A stretch of DNA of 64,000 bases from Cryptomeria japonica (taxonomy: Eukaryota > Streptophyta > Pinopsida > Cupressales > Cupressaceae): positions 95,577-159,576 of the forward strand of contig NW_026729175.1 in NCBI RefSeq assembly GCF_030272615.1, read 5' to 3'. Shown piece by piece: positions 22,701 to 35,786 of the stretch. Both the position numbers and the translations under genes were made by a program. Each line of letters begins with the position of its first letter. Positions within the stretch are counted from its first letter, which is position 1. The notes below the pieces were generated by a model that saw only the letters and a program-made list of their open reading frames with translations, was not told the origin of the DNA and searched no databases.

Positions 22701-25151
22701 CTCATTTCAGGCCTCAAAAGCCTCGTTTTTGGAGTATAAAAAAATAGTGTTTGGAGGCACAACAAGGTTTCAAGACGCAAGTCCCATTTGCAGAATCGGT
22801 AGCGTCAAAACGCAATTTTGATGTACATCGTGCTCTTAGAACCTCATTTCTAAGATTGTGCCTTGAAAGCCCTGATTTTGGAACATGAAAATCAATGTTT
22901 GGAGGCACAACAAGGTTTCAAGAAGCAAGTCCCTATTCTGGAGCCTGTAGCATCAAAACTCTATTTTGACGCACATCATTCTCTTAGAAGCTCATTTCGG
23001 AGCTTGTGCCTATAAAGACCCAGTTTTTGAAAATCAATGTTTGGAGGCATAGCAAGGTTTCAACATGTAAGTACTGATTTTAGAGTCAATATCATCAAAA
23101 TCAAATTTTGGCGCACATCATGCTCTTAGAACCTCATTTCAAAGCATCAAAATCAGTGTTTTGAGGAAGAACAAGGTTTCAAGATGCAAGCCCCGATTCA
23201 AGAGCCGGCAGCATCAAAATTCAAGTTTGATGCACATTGTGCTCTTAGAACCCTATTTTAGAAATTGTGCCTCAAAAGCCCTAGTTTTGGTGCATCAAAA
23301 TAGATGTTTGGAGGCACAACAAGGTTTCAAGATGCAAGTCCTGATTCTAGAGCCGGTAGCATCAAAATTTGATTTTGACACACATCGTGTTCTTAGAACC
23401 TTGTTTTGGAGCTTATGCCTCAAAATTTTCAGTTTCGAAGCATCAAAATTGGTGTTTGGAGGCACAACAAGTTTTGAAGACGCAAGTCCCTATTCCAGAG
23501 CCTGTAGTGCTCTTAGAACCTCATTTCAGAGCGTGTGGCTTGAAAGCTCCAGTTACAAAACATCAAAATAAATGTTTAAAGGCACAACAAGGTTTCAAGA
23601 GGGAAATCCCGATTCTCAAGCTGATAGCGTCAAAACACCATTTTGACAAACATGGTGTTCTTAGAACCCCATTTCAGAGGTTGTGCCTCAAAAGCCTCCT
23701 TTTTTTGGAGCATAAAATTAGAGTTTGGAGGCACAACAATGTTTCAAGTTACAAGTCCCAATTCTAGAGTCGGTAGCATCAAAGTGCAATTTTAATGTAC
23801 ATCAAAATCTGATTTTGGTGCACATCGTGCTCTTAGAACCTCATTTCAAAGCTTGTGCCTCGAAAGCCCCAATTTTGGAGCATCAAAATCATTGTTTCGA
23901 GGCACAACAAGGTTTCAAGATGCAAGCCCTGATTCTAGAGCCAGTATCATCAAAATTCAATTTTGATGCACATTGTGCTCTTAGAACCCTATTTTGGAAA
24001 TTGTGCCTCAAAAGCCCCAATTTTGGAGCATCAAAATCGATGTTTCGAGGCACAACAAATTTTCAAGATGCAAGTCTCGATTCTAGAGTCAATAGCGTCA
24101 AAATCTGATTTTGGTGCACATCGTGCTCTTAGAACCTCATTTCGAAGCTTGTGCCTGGAAAGCCCCGGTTTCAAAGCATCAAAATTAGTGTTTCAAGGCA
24201 CAACAAGGTTTCAAGATGCAAGCCCCGATTCTAGAGCCAGTAGCATCAAAATTGTTGCACATTGTGCTCTTAGACCCCTATTTTAGAAATTGTGCCTCAA
24301 AAGCCCCAGTTTTGGAGCATCAAAATCGATGTTTGGTGGCACAACAAGGTTTAAAGATGCAAGTCCTACTTCTGGAGCCGGTAGCGTCAAAATTTGATTT
24401 TGACGCACATTGTTCTCTTAGAACCTTGTTTTGGAGCTTATGCCTCAAAATCTTTGGTTTTGAAACATCAAAATTGGTGTTTGGAGGCACAAGAAGCTTT
24501 CAAGACGCAAGTCCCTATTCTAGAGCCTGTAATGTCAAAACATGATTTTGATGCACATCATGCTCTTAGAATCTCATTCGCAATGTGTCGCTCAAAAGCT
24601 CCAGTTTCAAAACATCAAAATCAATGTTTAAAGGCACAACAAGGTTTCAATACACAAGTCTCAATTATCAAGCTGATAGCGTCAAAACACGATTTTGACA
24701 AACATGGTGTTCTTAGAACCTTATTTTGGAGGTTGTCCCTCAAAAGCCTCATTTTTGGAGCATAAAAATTAGTGTTTGGACGCACAACAAGGTTTCAGGA
24801 CACAAGTCCCAATTCCAGAGTCGGTAGCGTCAAAATTCAATTTTGATGTACATCATGCTCTTAGAATGTCATTTTAGAGCTTGTGCCTTGAAATCCCCGA
24901 TTGTAGAGCCAGTAGCATCAAAATTCAATTTTGATTCACATTGTCCTCTTAGAACCCTATTTTAGAAATTGTGCCTCAAAAGCCCCAGTTTTGGAGCATC
25001 AAAATCGATGTTTGGAGGCACAACAAGGTTTCAAGACACAAGTCCCAATTCCAGAGTCGGTAGCATCAAAACACAATTTTGATGTACATTATGTTCTTAA
25101 AACCTCATTTCAGAGCTTGTGCCTTGAAAGCCTTGATTTTGGAACATCGAA

Positions 25152-27840
25152 ATCAAAATCAATGTTCGGAGGCACAACAAGGTTTCAAGATGCAAGTCCA
25201 GATTCTAGAGTCAATAACGCCAAAATCTACTTTTCGCGCACATCGGGCTTTTAGAGCCTCATTTCAAAGCTTGTGCCTCCAAAGGCTCGGTTTTGGATCA
25301 TCAAAATCAGTGTTTTGAGGCACAACAAGGTTTCAAGATACAAGTCTCGATTCTCAAGCTGATAGCGTCCAAACATGATTTTGAAAAATATGGTGTTCTT
25401 AGAACCTCATTTCAAAGGTTGTGCCTCAAAAGCCTTGTTTTTGGAGCATAAAAATTAGTGTTTGGAGGCACAACAAGGTTTCAAGACACAAGTTCCAATT
25501 CGAGAATTGGTAGCGTCAAAATGCAATTTTGATGTACATCGTGCTCTTAGAACCTCATTTTGGAGCTTGTGCCTTGAAATTCCTGATTTTGGAACATCAA
25601 AATTAATGTTTTGAGGCACAACAAAGTTTCAAGAAGCAATTCCTTATTCTGGAGCCTGTAGCGTCAAAATTCCATTTTAACGCACATTATTCTCTTAGAA
25701 GCTCATTTCGGAGCTTGTGTCTCGAAAGACCTAGTTTTGGAGCGCCAAAATCAATGTTTTGAGGCCCAACAAGGTTTCAAGATGCAAGCCCCGATTCTAC
25801 AGCTAGGAGCATCAAAATTCAATTTTGGTGCATATTGTGCTCTTAGAACCCTGTTTTAGAAATTGTGCCTCAAAAGCCCTAGTTTTGGAGCATCAAAATC
25901 TATGTTTGGAGGCACAACAAGGTTTCAAGAAGCAAGTCTTGATTCAGGAGCCGGTAGCATCAAAATTTGATTTTGACGCAAATCGTGGTCTTAGATCCTT
26001 GTTTTGGAGCTTACGGCTCAAAATCTTCGGTTTTGAAGCATCGAAATTGGTGTTTGGAGGCACATCAAGATTTCAAGACACAAGTCCCTATTCCGGAGCC
26101 TGTATTCTCAAGACATGATTTTGATGCACATCATGCTCTTAGAACCTCGTTTTGAAGCGTATGGCTCGAAAGTTCTAGTTTCAAATCATCAAAATCAATG
26201 TTTAAAGGCAAAACAAGGTTTCAAGAAATAAGTCTTGATTCATAAGCTGATAGCTTAAAACACGATTTTGACAAACATGGTGTTCTTAGAACCTCATTTC
26301 GGAGGTTGTGCCTCAAAAACCTAATTTTTGGAGCATAAAACTTAGTGTTTGGAGGCACAAGGTTTCAAGACGCGAGTCCCGATTCTCAAGATGATAGCAT
26401 CAAAACACGATTTTGACAAACATGGTGTTCTTAAAACCTCATTTCAGAGGTTGTGCATCAAAAGCCTCATTTTTTGAGCGTAAAATTAGTGTTTGGAGGC
26501 ACAACAAGGTTTCAAGAAACAAGTCCCAATTCCAGAGTCGGTAGCATCAAAACACAATTTTGATGTACATCATGCTATTACAACCTCATTTCGGAGCTTG
26601 TGCCTTGAAAGCCTTGATTTTGGAACATCAAAATCAGTGTCAATAGCGTCAAGTCTCGAATCTCAAGCTGATAGCGTCAAAACACGATTTTGACAAACAT
26701 GGTGTTCTTAGAACCTCATTTTGGAGGTTGTGCCTCAAAAGCCTCATTTTTGGAGCATAAAAATTATTGTTTGGAGGCGAAACATGGTTTCAAGACACAA
26801 GTCCCAATTCCAGAGTCGCTAGTGTCAAAATGCAATTTTTATGTACATCGTGCTCTTAGAACCTCATTTTGGAGCTTGTGCCTTGAAAAACCCAATTTTG
26901 GAACATCAAAATCATTGTTTGGATGCAAAACAAGGTTTCAAGATGCATGTCCCGATTCTCGTGCTGGTAGCATCAAAATTTGATTTTGATGCACATCGTT
27001 CTCTTAGAACCTTGTTTCAAAGCTTGCACCTCGAACACCTCGGTTTCAGAATATCAAAATTGATGTTTGGAGGCACAACAAGGTTTCAAGTTGCAAGTCC
27101 CAATTCCAGAACCGGTAGTGTCAAAATGTGATTTTGAAGGAAATTGTGCTCTTAGAACCTTATTTAGGAGCTTGTCCCTCGAAAGCCCTGGTTTGGGAGC
27201 ATCAAAATTGGTGTTTGGAGGCACAAGGTTGCAAGAAGCAAGTCACCATTTTGGAGGCGGCAGCGTAAAAAAGTGATTTTGACACACATGGTGCTCTTAG
27301 AGCGTTGCTTGTGCCTCGAAAGCCCCGATTTTGAAACATCGAAATCAGTGTTGGGAGGCACAACAAGGTTTCAAGATGCAAGTCCCGATTCTAGAGTCAA
27401 TAGCGTTAAAATCTGATTTTGGTGCACATCGTGCTCTTCGAACCTCATTTCGAAGCTTGTGCCTCAAAAGCCCTAGTTTCAGAGCAACAAAATCAGTGTT
27501 TTTTGGCACAACAAGGTTCCAAGATGCAAGCCATGATTCTAGAGCCAATAGAATCAAAATTCAATTTTGATTTATATTGTTCTCTTAGAACCCTCTTTTA
27601 GAAATTGTGCCTCAAAAGCCCCAGTTTTGGAGCATCAAAATCAATGTTTGGAGGCACAACAAGGTTTCAAGATGCAAGTCTTGATTCTGGAGCCGGTAGC
27701 ATCAAAATTTGATTTTTACGCACATCGTGCTCTTAGAACCTTATTTTGGAGCTTATGCCTCAGAATATTTGATTTCGAAGCATGAAAATTGTTGTTTGGA
27801 GGCACAACAAGCTTTCAATAGGCAAGTCCCTGTTCTGGAG
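25152..27840 (+). repeat. Duplicated satellite block C1 (partner 53070-55490)
   Basis: The block shares a run of rare variants with the partner, in the same order: AATGTTCGG, CAATAACGCC against CAATAATGCC, AAATCTACTTTTCGCGC, GATAGCGTCCAAACA, GGCACAAGGTTT, GTGCTGGTAGC, GTGTTTTTTGGCAC and CTTTCAATAGGC against CTTTCAATGGGC. The offset begins at 27,916 and shrinks to about 27,650, because C1 contains about 270 extra bases near 26630-26880. It is more diverged than the 6.4-kb pair, so probably older. Confidence 0.82.
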
Positions 27841-28023
27841 CCTGTAGTGTCAAAACATGATTTTGATGCACATCGTGCTCTTAGAACCTCGTTTCGGAGC
27901 ATGTGGCTCGAAAGCTCCTGTTTCAAAACATCAAAATCAATGTTTAAAGGAACAAAAAGGTTTCAAGACACAAGTCCTGATTCTCAAGCTGATAGCATCA
28001 AAACACGATTTTGACAAACATGG
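26703..28023 (+). repeat. Reference 9-mer HOR variant, 1321 bp
   Basis: The order is A, B', H, I, J, D, E, F, G, and the next A anchor is at 28024. B' ends with CGTGCTGGTAGC in place of the usual B tail. H carries CTTGCACCTCGAACAC and ATATCAAAATTG. I carries TTATTTAGGAGCTTGTCCCT and GAGGCACAAGGTTGCAAG, which lacks about ten bases of the usual word. J carries GAAACATCGAAATCAG and then a C-like second half (GAGTCAATAGCG). The length is 1321, against 9 x 148 = 1332. The unit replaces the single C monomer of the 7-mer with H, I and J. Confidence 0.85.
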
Positions 28024-29239
28024 TGTTCTTAGAATCTCATTACGGAGGTTGTGCCTCAAAATCCTCGTTTTTGGAGCATAAAAATTAGTGTTTAGAGGCA
28101 CAACAAGGTTTCAAGACACAAGTCCCAATTCCAAACTCGGCAGCGTCAAAATGCAATTTTAATGTACATCGTGCTCTTAGAACCTCATTTTGGAACTTGT
28201 GCCTTTAAAGCCCTGATTTTTTAACATCAAAATCAGTGTTTGGAGGCACAAAAAGGTTTAAAGAAGCAAGTCCCTATTCCGGAGGCTATAGCATCAAAAT
28301 TCCATTTTGACACACATCCTTCTCTTAGAAGCTCATTTTGAAGCTTGTAACTCAAAAGACCCAGTTTTGGAGTGTCAAAATCAACGTTTGGAGGCACAAA
28401 TAGGTTTCAAGATGCAAGTTCTGATTCTAGAGCCGGTAGCGTCAAAATTTGATTTTGACGCACATCGTGCTCTTAGAACCTTGTTTTAGAGCTTATGCCT
28501 CAAAATCTCTGGTTTCCAAGCATCAAAATTGGTGTTTGGAGGCACAACAAGCTTTCAAGATGCAAGTCCCTATTCCGGAGCCTGTAGTGTCAAAACTTGA
28601 TTTTGATGCACATCGTGCTCTTAGAATCTCATTTCAGAGCATGTGACTTGAAAGCTCGAGTTTCAAAACATCAAAATCAATGTTTAAAGGCACAACAAGG
28701 TTTCAAGAAAAAAGTCCCAATTCTCAAACTGATAGCGTCAAAACACGATTTTGACAAACATGGTGTTCTTAGAACCTCATTTTGGAGGTTGTGCCTCAAA
28801 AGCCTCATTTTTGGAGCATAAAAACTAGTGTTTGGAGGCACAAAAAGGTTTCAGGACACAAGTCCCAATTCCAGAGTCGGTAGCGTGTAAATGCAATTTC
28901 GATTTACATTGTCCTCTTAGAACCTCATTTCGGAGCTTGTGCCTTGAAAGCTTTGATTTTGGAACATCAAAATCAATGTTTTGAGGCACAACAAGGTTTC
29001 AAGAAGCAAGTCCCTATTTTGGAGCCTATAGCATCAAAATTCCATTTTGACGCACATCATTGTCTTAGAAGCTCATTTCGGAGCCTGTGCCTCGAAAGAC
29101 CCAGTTTTCAAGCATCAAAATCAATGTTTGGAGGCAGAACAAGGTTTCAAGATGCAGGTCGCGATTTTAGAGTCAAGAGTGTCAAAATCTGATTTTGGCG
29201 CACATCGTGCTCTTAGAATCTCATTTCAAAACTTGTGCC

Positions 29240-32200
29240 TCGAAAGCTCTCGTTTTGGAGCATCAAAATCATTGTTTTGAGGCACAACAAGGTTTCAAGA
29301 TGCAAGGCCCGATTTTAGAGCCAGTAGCATCAAAATTCAATTTTGATGCACATTGTGCTCTTAGAACCTTGTTTTAGAAATTGTGCTTCAAAAGCCCCAG
29401 TTTTGAAGCATCAAAATCGATATTTGGTGGCACAACAAGCTTTCAAGATGCAAGTCCCTATTCTGGAGCCTGTAGTGTCAAAATGTGATTTTGCTGCTTA
29501 GAACCTCGTTTCGGAGCGTCTGACTCGAAAGCTCCAGTTTCAAAACATCAAAATCAATGTTTAAAGGCACAACAAGGTTTCGAGACACAAGTACCGATTC
29601 TCAAGCTGATAGCATCAAAACATGATTTTGACAAACATGGTGTTCTTAGAACCCCATTTCGGAGGTTGTGCCTCAAAAGCCTCGTTTTAGGAGCATAAAA
29701 TTTAGTGTTTGGAGGCACAACAAGGTTTCAAGACACAAGTCCCAATTCTAGAGTCAGTAGCATCAAAACGTAATTTTGAAGTACATCGTGCTCTTAGAAC
29801 CTCATTTCGGAGCTTGTAGTGTCAAAATTTGATTTTGATGCACATCGTTCTCTTAGAATCTTGTTTCGAAGCTTGCACCTCAAATGCCTTAGTGTCGCAA
29901 TATAAAAATTGGTGTTTGGAGGCACAACAAGGTTTGGAGATGCAAGTCCCAATCCCAGAGCCGATAGTGTCAAAATGCGATTTTGAAGCACATTGTTCTC
30001 TTAGAACCTTATTTAGGAGCTTGTCCCTCAAAAGCCCCGGTTTGAGAGCATCAAAATTGGTATTTGGAGGCACAAGGTTGCAAGACGCAAGTCGCGATAG
30101 CCGGTAGCAACAAAATGTGATTTTGACGCACATGGTACTCTTAGAGCCTCGTTTCCGGAGCTTGTGCCTCGAAAGCCCTAATTTTGAAACATCGAAATCA
30201 GTGTTCGGAGGCACAACAAGGTTTCAAGATGCAAGCCCCGATTCTAGAGCTACTAGCATCAAAATTCAATTTTGATGCACGTTGTGCTCTTAGAACCCTA
30301 CTTTAGAAATTTTGCCTCAAAAAACCCCGGTTTTGGAGCATCAAAATCGATGTTCGGAGGCACAAAAAGGTTTCAAGACACAAGTCCCAATTCAAAAGTC
30401 GGTAGCATCAAAACGCAATTTTGATGTACATTGTGGTCTTACTCATTTCAGAGCTTGTGCATTGAAAGCCCTAATTTTGGCAAACATCAAAATCAATGTT
30501 TTGAGGCACAAAAAGGTTATAAGAAGCAAGTCCCTATTCCGGAGCCTAAAACGTCAAAATTCCATTTTGACGCACATCATTCTCTTAGAAGCTCATTTCA
30601 GAGCTTGTGCCTCGAAAGACCCAGATTTGGAGCATCAAAATCAATGTTTGGAGGCACAATAAAGTTTCAAGATGCAAGTCCTGATTCTAGAGTCAATAGC
30701 ATCAAAATTTGATTTTCACGGACATCGTGTTCTTAGAACCTCATTTCAAAGCTTGTGCCTCGAAAGCCCCATTTTCGGAGCATCAAAATCAATGTTTTGA
30801 TGCAAAACAAGGTTTCAAGATCCAAGGCTCGATTCTAGAGCCAATAGCATCAAAATTCAATTTTGATTCACATTGTGCTCTTAGAACCCTGTGTTATAAA
30901 TTGTGTCTCAAAAGCATCAATTTTGGAGCATCAAAATCGATGTTAGGAGGCACAACCAGGTTTGAAGATGCAAGTCCTTATTTTGGAGCCGGTAGCGTCA
31001 AAATTTGATTTTGACGCACATCGTGCTCTTAGAACCTTGTTTTGGAGCTTATGCCTCAAAATATTTGGTTTCAAAGCATCAAAATTGGTGTTTGGAAGCA
31101 CAACAATGTTTCAAGATGCAAGACCTGATTCTAAGCGTGTGCCTCGAAAGCCCTAGTTTTTTAGCATCAAAATCAGTGTTTTAAGGCACAAAAAGGTTTC
31201 AAGATGCAAGACTCGATTCTAGAGCTAGTAGCATGAAAATTCAATTTTGATGCATATTATGCTCTTCGAACCCTGTTTTAGAAATTGTACCTCAAAAGCC
31301 CTAGTTTTGGAGCATCAAAATCGATGTTTGGAGGCACAACAAGGTTTCAAGATGCAAGTCCTAATTTTGGTGCCCGTAGCGTTAAAGTTTGATTTTGACG
31401 CACATCATGCTCTTAGAACCTTGTTTTGGAGCTTATGCCTCAAAATCTTTGGTTTCAAAGCATCAAAATTGGTTTTTTCAGGCACAACAAGCTTTGAAGA
31501 TGCAAGTCCCTATTTTGGAGCCTGTAAAGTCAAAACATTATTTTGATGCACATCGTTCTCTGAGAACCTCATTTCAGAGCGTGTGGCTCGAAAGCTCCAG
31601 TTTCAAAACATCAAAATCAATGTTTAAAGGCAAACAAAGGTTTCACGACACAAGTCCCGATTGTCAAGCTGATAGCATCAAAACACTATTTTGACAAACA
31701 TGGTGTTCTTAGAACCTCATTACGGAGGTTGTGCCTCAAAAGCGTCATTTTTGGAGAATAAAAATTAGTGTTTGGAAGCACAACAATGTTTAGGGACACA
31801 AGTCCCAATTCCAGAGTCGGTAGCGTCAAAACGCAATTTTGATGTACATCGTGCTCTTAGAACCTCATTTTGGAGGTTATGCCTTGAAAGCCCTGAGTTT
31901 CGAACATCAAAATTAGTGTTTGGAGGCACAACAAGCTTTAAAGAAGCAAGTCCCTATACATCATTCTCTTAGAAGCTCGTTTCGGAGCTTGTGCCTCGAA
32001 AGACCCAGTTTTGGAGCGTCAAAATCAATGTTTGGAGGCACAACAACGTTTCAAGACGCAAGTCCCGATTCTAGAGTCAATAGCGTCAAAATATGATTTT
32101 GGCGCACATCGTGCTCTTAGAACCTCATTTCGAAGCTTGTGCCTCGAAAGCCTCGGTTTTGGAGCATCAAAATCAGTGTTTTGAGGCACAAGAAGTTTGT

Positions 32201-35200
32201 AAGATGCAAGTCCTGATTCTAGAGTGGTTAGCATGCACATTGTGCTCTTAGAACCTTATTTTGAAGCTTATGCCTCAAAATCTTCGGTTTCGAAGCATCA
32301 AAATGTGTGTTTGGAGACACAACAAGCTTTCAAGACGTAAGTCCCTATTCCGGAGCTTGTAGTGTCAAAACATGATTTTGATGTACATCGTGCTCTTAGA
32401 ACCTCATTTCGGAGAGTGTGGCTCGAAAGCTCTAGTTTCAAAATATCAAAATCAATGTTTAAAGGCTCAACAAGGTTTCAAGACACAAGTCCCGATTCTC
32501 AAGCTCATACTGTCAAAACATGATTTTGACGAACATGGTGTTCTTAGAACCTCATTTAACAGGTTATGCCTCAAAAGCCTCATTTTGGAGTGTAAAAATT
32601 AGTGTTTGGAGGCACAACAAGGTTTCAAGACACAAGTCCCTATTCCGGATCCTATAGAGTCAAAATTCCATTTTCACGCATGCACATCATTCTCTTAGAA
32701 GTTCATTTCGGAGGTTGTGCCTCGAAAGACCCAGTTTTGTAGCATCAAAATTAATGTTTCGAGGCACAACAAGGTTTCCAGATGCAAGCCCCGATTCTAC
32801 AGCCAGTAGCATCAAAATTCAATTTTCATGCACATTGTGCTGTTAGAACCCTGTTTTAGAAATTCTGCCTCTAAAGCCACAGTTTTGGAGCATCAAAAGC
32901 TATGTTTGGAAGAACAAGTTTCAAGATGCAAGTCTTGAGCCCGTAGCATCAAAATTTGATTTTGATGCACATCGTGTACCTAGAATGTTTTGGAGCTTAT
33001 GCCTCAAAATTTTCGGTTTCAAAACATCAAAATTGCTGTTTGGAGACACAACAATCTTTCAAGATGCAAATCCCTATTCCGGAGCCTATAGTGTCAAAAC
33101 ACAATTTTGATGTACATCATGCTCTTAGAACCTCATTTCAGAATTTGTGCCTTTAAAGCACTGATTTTGGAACATCAAAATCAGTGTTTGGAGGCACAAC
33201 AGGTTTAAAGAAGCAAATCCCTATTCCGAAGCCTGTAGAGTTAAAATTCCATTTTGACGCACATCATTCTCTTAGAAGCTCATTTCTGAGCTTGTGCCTC
33301 AAAAGACATAGTTTTGGAGCATCAAAATCAATATTTGGAGGCACAACAAAGTTTCAAGATGCAAGTCCCGATTCTAGAGTCAATAGCGTCAAAATCAAAT
33401 TTTGATGCACATCTTGTTCTTAGAACCTCATTTCGAAGCTTGTGCCTTGAAAGCCCCAGTTCCGGAGCATCAAAATCAATGTTTTGAGGCAAAACAAGGT
33501 TTCAAGATCCAAGCCCCGATTCTTGAGCCAATAGCATCAAATTTCAATTTTGATTCACATTGTGCTCTTAGAACCCTGTGTTATAAATTGTGTCTCAAAA
33601 GCCCCAATTCTGGAGCATCAAAATCAATCTTAGGAGGCACAGCAAGGTTTGAAGATGCAAGTCTTGATTCTGGAGCCGGTAGCGTCAAAAATTGATTTTG
33701 ACGCACATCGTGCTTTTACAACCTTGTTTTGGAGCTTATGCCTAAAACTCTTCGATTTCAAAACATCAAAATTGGTGTGGCTCGAAAGCTCTAGTTTCAA
33801 AACATCAAAATCAATGTTTAAAGGCACAACAAGGTTTCAAGACACAAGTCCCGATTCTCAAGTTGATAGCGTCAAAAAATGATTTTGACAAACATGGTGT
33901 TCTTAGAAACTCATTCAGGAGGCTGTGCCTCAAAAGCCTCATTTTTGGAACATAAAAATTAGTGTTTGGAGGCGCAACAAGGTTTCAAGACACAAGTCCC
34001 AACTTCAATGTCGGTAGCGTCAAAATACAATTTTAATGTACACCATGCTCTTAGAACCTCATTTCGGAGCTTGTGCCTTGAAAGCATTGATTTTGGAACA
34101 TAAAAAAGTGTTTGGAGGCACAACAAGGTATCAAGAAGCAAGTCCCTATTCCGGATCCTGTAGCGTTAAAATTCTATTTTGACGCACATCAATCTCTTAG
34201 AAGCTCATTTCGGAGCTTGTGCCTCGAAAGGCCCACTTTTGGAGCGTCAAAATGAATGTTTCGAGGCAGAAAAAGGTTTCAATATGCAAGTCTCGATTCC
34301 AGAGCCAGTAGTATCAAAATGAGATTTTGAAGCAAATTGTGCTCTGAGAACCTTATTTAGGAGCTTTTCCCTCGAAAGCCCCAGTTTGGGAACATCAAAA
34401 TTGGTGTTTGGAGGCACAAGGTTGCGAGAAGCAAGTCGTGATTTCGGACCTGGTAGCGTCAAAATGTGATTTTAAGGCACATGGTGCTCTTAGAGCATCG
34501 TTTGCGGAGCTTGTGCCTCGAAAGCCCCAATTTTGAAACATCAAAATCAATGTTTGGAGGCACAACAAGGTTTCAAGATCCAAGTCGCCATTCTAGAGTC
34601 AATAGCGTCAAAATCTGATTTTGGTGCAAATCGTGCTCTTAGAACCTCATTTCGAAGCTTGTGCCTCGAAAGACCCGGTTTCGGAGCATCAAAATTAGTG
34701 TTTTTTGGCACAACAAGGTTTCAAGATACAAGCCCCGATTCTAGAGCCAGTAGCATCAAAATTCTATTTTGATGCACATTGTGCTCGTAGAACCCTGTTT
34801 TAGAAATTGTGCCTCAAAAGCCCCAGGTTTGGAGCATCAAAATCGATGTTTGCAGCCACAACAAGGTTTCAAGATGCAAGTCCTGATTCTAGAGCCGGTA
34901 GCGTCAAAATTTGATTTTGACGCACGTCATGCTCTTAGAACCTTGTTTTGGAGCTTATGCCTCAAAATATTTGGTTTCGCAGCATCAAAATTGGTGTTTG
35001 GAGGCACAACAAGCTTTCAAGAATGCCGGACCCTGTATTGTCAAAACGTGATTTTGATGCACATCATGCTCTTAGAAACTCGTTTCGGAGCATGTGGCTC
35101 GAAAGCTCCAGTTTCAAAACATCAAAATTAATATTTAAATGCACAACAAGGTTTGAAGACACAAGTCCTGATTCTCAAGCTGATAGCGTCAAAAGACAAT

Positions 35201-35786
35201 TTTGACAAACAAGGTGTTCTTAGAACCTCATTTCGGACGTTGTGCCTCAAAAGCCTCATTTTTGGAGCATAAAAATTAGTGTTTGGAGAGGCACAACAAG
35301 GTTAAAAGGCGCAAGTCGCAATTCCAAAGTCGGTAGCGTCAAAATGCAATTTAGATGTACATCGTGCTCTTGAAACCTTATTTTGGAGCTTCTGCCTTGA
35401 AAGCCTTGATTTTGCAACATCAAAGTCAGTGTTTGGAGGCACGGCAAGGTTTCAAGTAGCAAGTCCCTATTCTGGAGCCGGCAGCATAAACATTTAGACT
35501 CACATCATGCTTTAGAACCTTTTTTTGGAGCTTATGCCTCAAAACAAGTCCCAATTCTAGAGTCGGTAGCGTCAAAACGCAATTTTGATGTACATCATGC
35601 TCTTAGAACCTCATTTCCGAGCTTGTGCCTTGAAAGCCCTGGTTTTGGAACAAAAAAATTAGTGTTTGGAGGCACACAACAAGGTTTCAAGAAGCAAGTC
35701 CCTATTCCGGAGCCTCTAGCGTCAAAATTTCATTTTGACGCATATTATTCTCTTAGAAGCTCATTTCGGAGCTTGTGCCTCAAAAG
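29240..35786 (+). repeat. 6.5-kb duplicated block, member 1
   Basis: This matches 37975-44301 monomer by monomer, private variants included. Offsets are 8694 up to about 30590, then 8664, then 8515 after about 34420. By eye there are about two differences in 300 bases between 31259-31560 and 39923-40224, so this is far closer than ordinary same-type monomers. The match ends sharply at 35786, where GCCTCAAAAG runs into TCCTAGTTCC here but into ACCCAG in the partner. The left limit is less sharp. Confidence 0.92.
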
